Source: Elusimicrobiota bacterium
GTDB taxonomy: Bacteria > Elusimicrobiota > Elusimicrobia > 2-02-FULL-39-32
Assembly: GCA_023249715.1 (NCBI GenBank)
Contig: JAHFCA010000071.1
Location: 1 to 7,324 of the forward strand
Reading direction: 5' to 3'
DNA length: 7,324 nucleotides
The notes beneath the pieces are model-generated. The model saw only the letters and a program-made list of their open reading frames with translations, had not been told where the DNA came from and did not search any database. This document shows, in pieces, positions 6,191 to 7,324 of this stretch. A program made the translations under genes and the position numbers. Position 1 is the stretch's first letter; each line of letters starts with the position of its first letter.

Positions 6191-7102
6191 TTAGGCTGCT
6201 TTGTTTTCTAAAGATTTAAGGATCTCTTTGAAATCTGTAGGAAGAGGGGCGGTAACATGGAATGGCTTCTTTTTTACCGGATGTAAAAATGATATGGAAT
6301 AGGCATGCAGCATTTGTCGGGAGATTAGAGGTTCTTTTAGCCCATACGTTTTATCTCCTAAAATGGGATAGCCAATTTTAGCTAGATGCAGACGAATTTG
6401 ATGCGTACGCCCTGTTTTTGGATACACTTCCAAATACGTATAGTCTTTAAATTTCTTTAAAACTTTAAAATCGGTTTTAGCATACCGACCGGAAGCGGCA
6501 ATTTCCATTTGTGTAGAGCGATATTTCCTGCCAATGGAACCTTCTATTTCTCCCTGGCTTAATTTCATAGAACCACACACTATCGTTCGATATACTTTTT
6601 TGACTAAATGATCTTTAAAACTTTGAGTTAAATGAGTTAAGGCGGAGCTATTTTTTGCGACCACAATAGCTCCCGAGGTTTCTTTGTCGAGACGGTGGGC
6701 GAGCCCCATGCGTGAAAAACAATGGGTGTCTGTCACCCATTGTTTTAGATAATAGGCCACCGCGTTGGCAAGAGTTCCTTTTTTATTTCCAAAGCCTGGA
6801 TGAGTCACCAGTCCCGCCGGCTTATTGAGAACCAGAAGAGAAGCATCTTCATATAAAATATCTAACGGAATTTTTTCCGGAACTAATCGAATTTCTTCCT
6901 GTGGAATATGAATTTTAATTTGATCCCCTCCTTTAAGAGCGGCGGCAGGAGACGCGGTATTCCCATTTAAAAGAACACCTCCCAACCGCATCCACCTTTG
7001 GATTTGGGACCTAGAAAATTCTTTAATTTTTTCTTTTAAATAAAGATCAATTCTAAGATTAGAACCAGTTTTATCGACGGTAAAATTATATTCTTTTATC
7101 AT
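6191..7102 (-). CDS. rluD: RluA/RluD-family 23S rRNA pseudouridine synthase
   Basis: A 303-residue cytoplasmic enzyme that converts uridines to pseudouridine, most likely in 23S rRNA. An N-terminal S4 RNA-binding domain occupies about residues 14-70 (SRSQIQRWMRLGGVLLNG). The catalytic domain follows: YEDASLLVLNKPAGLVTHP (84-102), the family signature AHRLDKETSGAIVVAK (135-150) with the catalytic Asp139, and GRTHQIRLHL (231-240). Length and domain order match RluD rather than the shorter RluA, but the exact target uridines cannot be read from the sequence. The ATG at 7102 is preceded by AAGG nine bases upstream. The variable loop just before the catalytic motif (about residues 119-129, WVTDTHCF) is encoded by a perfect 13-bp inverted repeat, described separately. 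It is first in a same-strand row with the two glycosyltransferases, a link that looks positional rather than functional. Confidence 0.94.
   Translation of the reverse strand: MIKEYNFTVDKTGSNLRIDLYLKEKIKEFSRSQIQRWMRLGGVLLNGNTASPAAALKGGDQIKIHIPQEEIRLVPEKIPLDILYEDASLLVLNKPAGLVTHPGFGNKKGTLANAVAYYLKQWVTDTHCFSRMGLAHRLDKETSGAIVVAKNSSALTHLTQSFKDHLVKKVYRTIVCGSMKLSQGEIEGSIGRKYRSTQMEIAASGRYAKTDFKVLKKFKDYTYLEVYPKTGRTHQIRLHLAKIGYPILGDKTYGLKEPLISRQMLHAYSISFLHPVKKKPFHVTAPLPTDFKEILKSLENKAA
6716..6746. repeat. perfect 13-bp inverted repeat with 5-base loop inside the pseudouridine synthase gene
   Basis: AAAACAATGGGTG at 6716-6728 pairs perfectly with CACCCATTGTTTT at 6734-6746 around TCTGT. The GC-rich inner stem (GGGTG/CACCC) with a T-run after it on the + strand gives a strong hairpin in both the mRNA and any antisense RNA. 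It encodes a variable loop of the protein. The shape resembles a REP-type palindrome or an intrinsic terminator acting on + strand transcripts. No second copy is visible in this window. Confidence 0.8.
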
Positions 7103-7113
7103 TTATTTAAGCC

Positions 7114-7142
7114 TTGACAAAGAAACGTATTGGGGTTAGACT
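7114..7142 (+). promoter_or_regulatory. sigma70-type promoter for the receiver-domain gene
   Basis: A perfect -35 TTGACA at 7114-7119 is followed, after 17 bases, by TAGACT at 7137-7142 (4 of 6 to TATAAT). Expected transcription start is near 7149, giving a leader of about 50 bases. It lies in the 95-bp divergent gap, only 11 bases outside the start of the oppositely directed pseudouridine synthase. Confidence 0.65.
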
Positions 7143-7152
7143 TCTACTAGAA
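7142..7152. promoter_or_regulatory. short palindrome at the expected transcription start
   Basis: TTCTACTAGAA is a perfect palindrome of two 5-base arms around one base, placed from the end of the -10 box across the expected start site. It is positioned like an operator, but such short palindromes are common in AT-rich DNA. Confidence 0.2.
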
Positions 7153-7197
7153 ACGCCCCCTACGGTACGCAAAAAGTCTTTTATAGAAGGATAAAAA

Positions 7198-7324
7198 GTG
7201 AGCCAGATGCGCCATAAAAAAAAGATCCTAGTCGTAGAAAATGAGTTGAGAACTTTATCTGAAATCCGTAAAATTCTAGAGCACGAAAGGGTGGACCTCT
7301 TAGAGACCTTAAACGCCGAAGATG
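7198..7324 (+). CDS. response-regulator receiver-domain protein, N-terminal part only
   Basis: Only the first 42 codons are in the window. A GTG start at 7198 is preceded by AGAAGG at 7185-7190, seven bases away; an ATG at 7207 is the alternative. After a basic lead the protein reads KKILVVENE (residues 8-16), then a helix LRTLSEIRKILEHE and a second strand VDLLETLNAED. This is the beta1-alpha1-beta2 pattern of a CheY-like receiver domain, whose usual form is ILVVDDE. The acidic pair that binds magnesium is Glu14-Asn15 here instead of Asp-Asp. The phospho-accepting Asp and any output domain lie beyond the window edge, so whether it is a DNA-binding regulator, a lone receiver or part of a hybrid kinase cannot be said. 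It has its own promoter. Confidence 0.75.
   Translation, partial: MSQMRHKKKILVVENELRTLSEIRKILEHERVDLLETLNAED

Noticed and set aside
1..7324. CRISPR arrays, tRNA/rRNA genes, insertion sequences
   Set aside because: No regularly spaced repeats, cloverleaf-like or rRNA-like stretches, or transposase genes were seen; the gaps between genes are too short to hold them.

Overview
The window is AT-rich, densely packed bacterial chromosomal DNA. It carries c-type cytochrome genes, a split ETF:quinone oxidoreductase (FixC + FixX), lipid-linked-sugar glycosyltransferases and an rRNA pseudouridine synthase. Several starts are TTG or GTG, and some genes lack a Shine-Dalgarno (SD) sequence. This fits a bacterium with a quinone/cytochrome c respiratory chain. 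The lineage cannot be fixed from the sequence. An uncultivated lineage (for example Omnitrophota-, Nitrospirota- or Desulfobacterota-like) is only a guess.

Left half, + strand (1-3835): a respiratory gene run. It begins with the last two membrane helices of an integral membrane protein cut by the left edge. Next come a membrane-anchored five-heme cytochrome c and a small secreted one-heme cytochrome c. The run ends with fixC and fixX, which abut directly. Read together, electrons from an electron-transfer flavoprotein would enter the quinone pool through FixC/FixX. They could then leave through the membrane protein and its cytochromes. The ETF genes themselves (fixA/fixB) are not in the window. 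The FixX protein has an unusual set of iron-sulfur ligands: one normally conserved cysteine is alanine, and four other cysteines are present that could support a different cluster arrangement.

Middle (3822-3848): a perfect 12-bp inverted repeat spans the stop codons of fixX and of the convergent glycosyltransferase gene. It is probably a shared two-way terminator.

Right half, - strand (7102 to 3845): an RluD-like pseudouridine synthase, a GT2 enzyme of the dolichyl/polyprenyl-phosphate-sugar synthase type, and a multi-helix GT39-like glycosyltransferase overlapping it. The two glycosyltransferases make a sensible pair, one producing the lipid-phosphate sugar and the other transferring the sugar outside the membrane. 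The pseudouridine synthase gene contains a perfect 13-bp hairpin in its coding sequence.

Right edge, + strand (7114-7324): a good sigma70-type promoter followed by the first 42 codons of a receiver-domain (response regulator) protein, read divergently from the pseudouridine synthase. There is no gene-free stretch longer than 300 bases; the largest gap is the 95-bp divergent region at 7103-7197.
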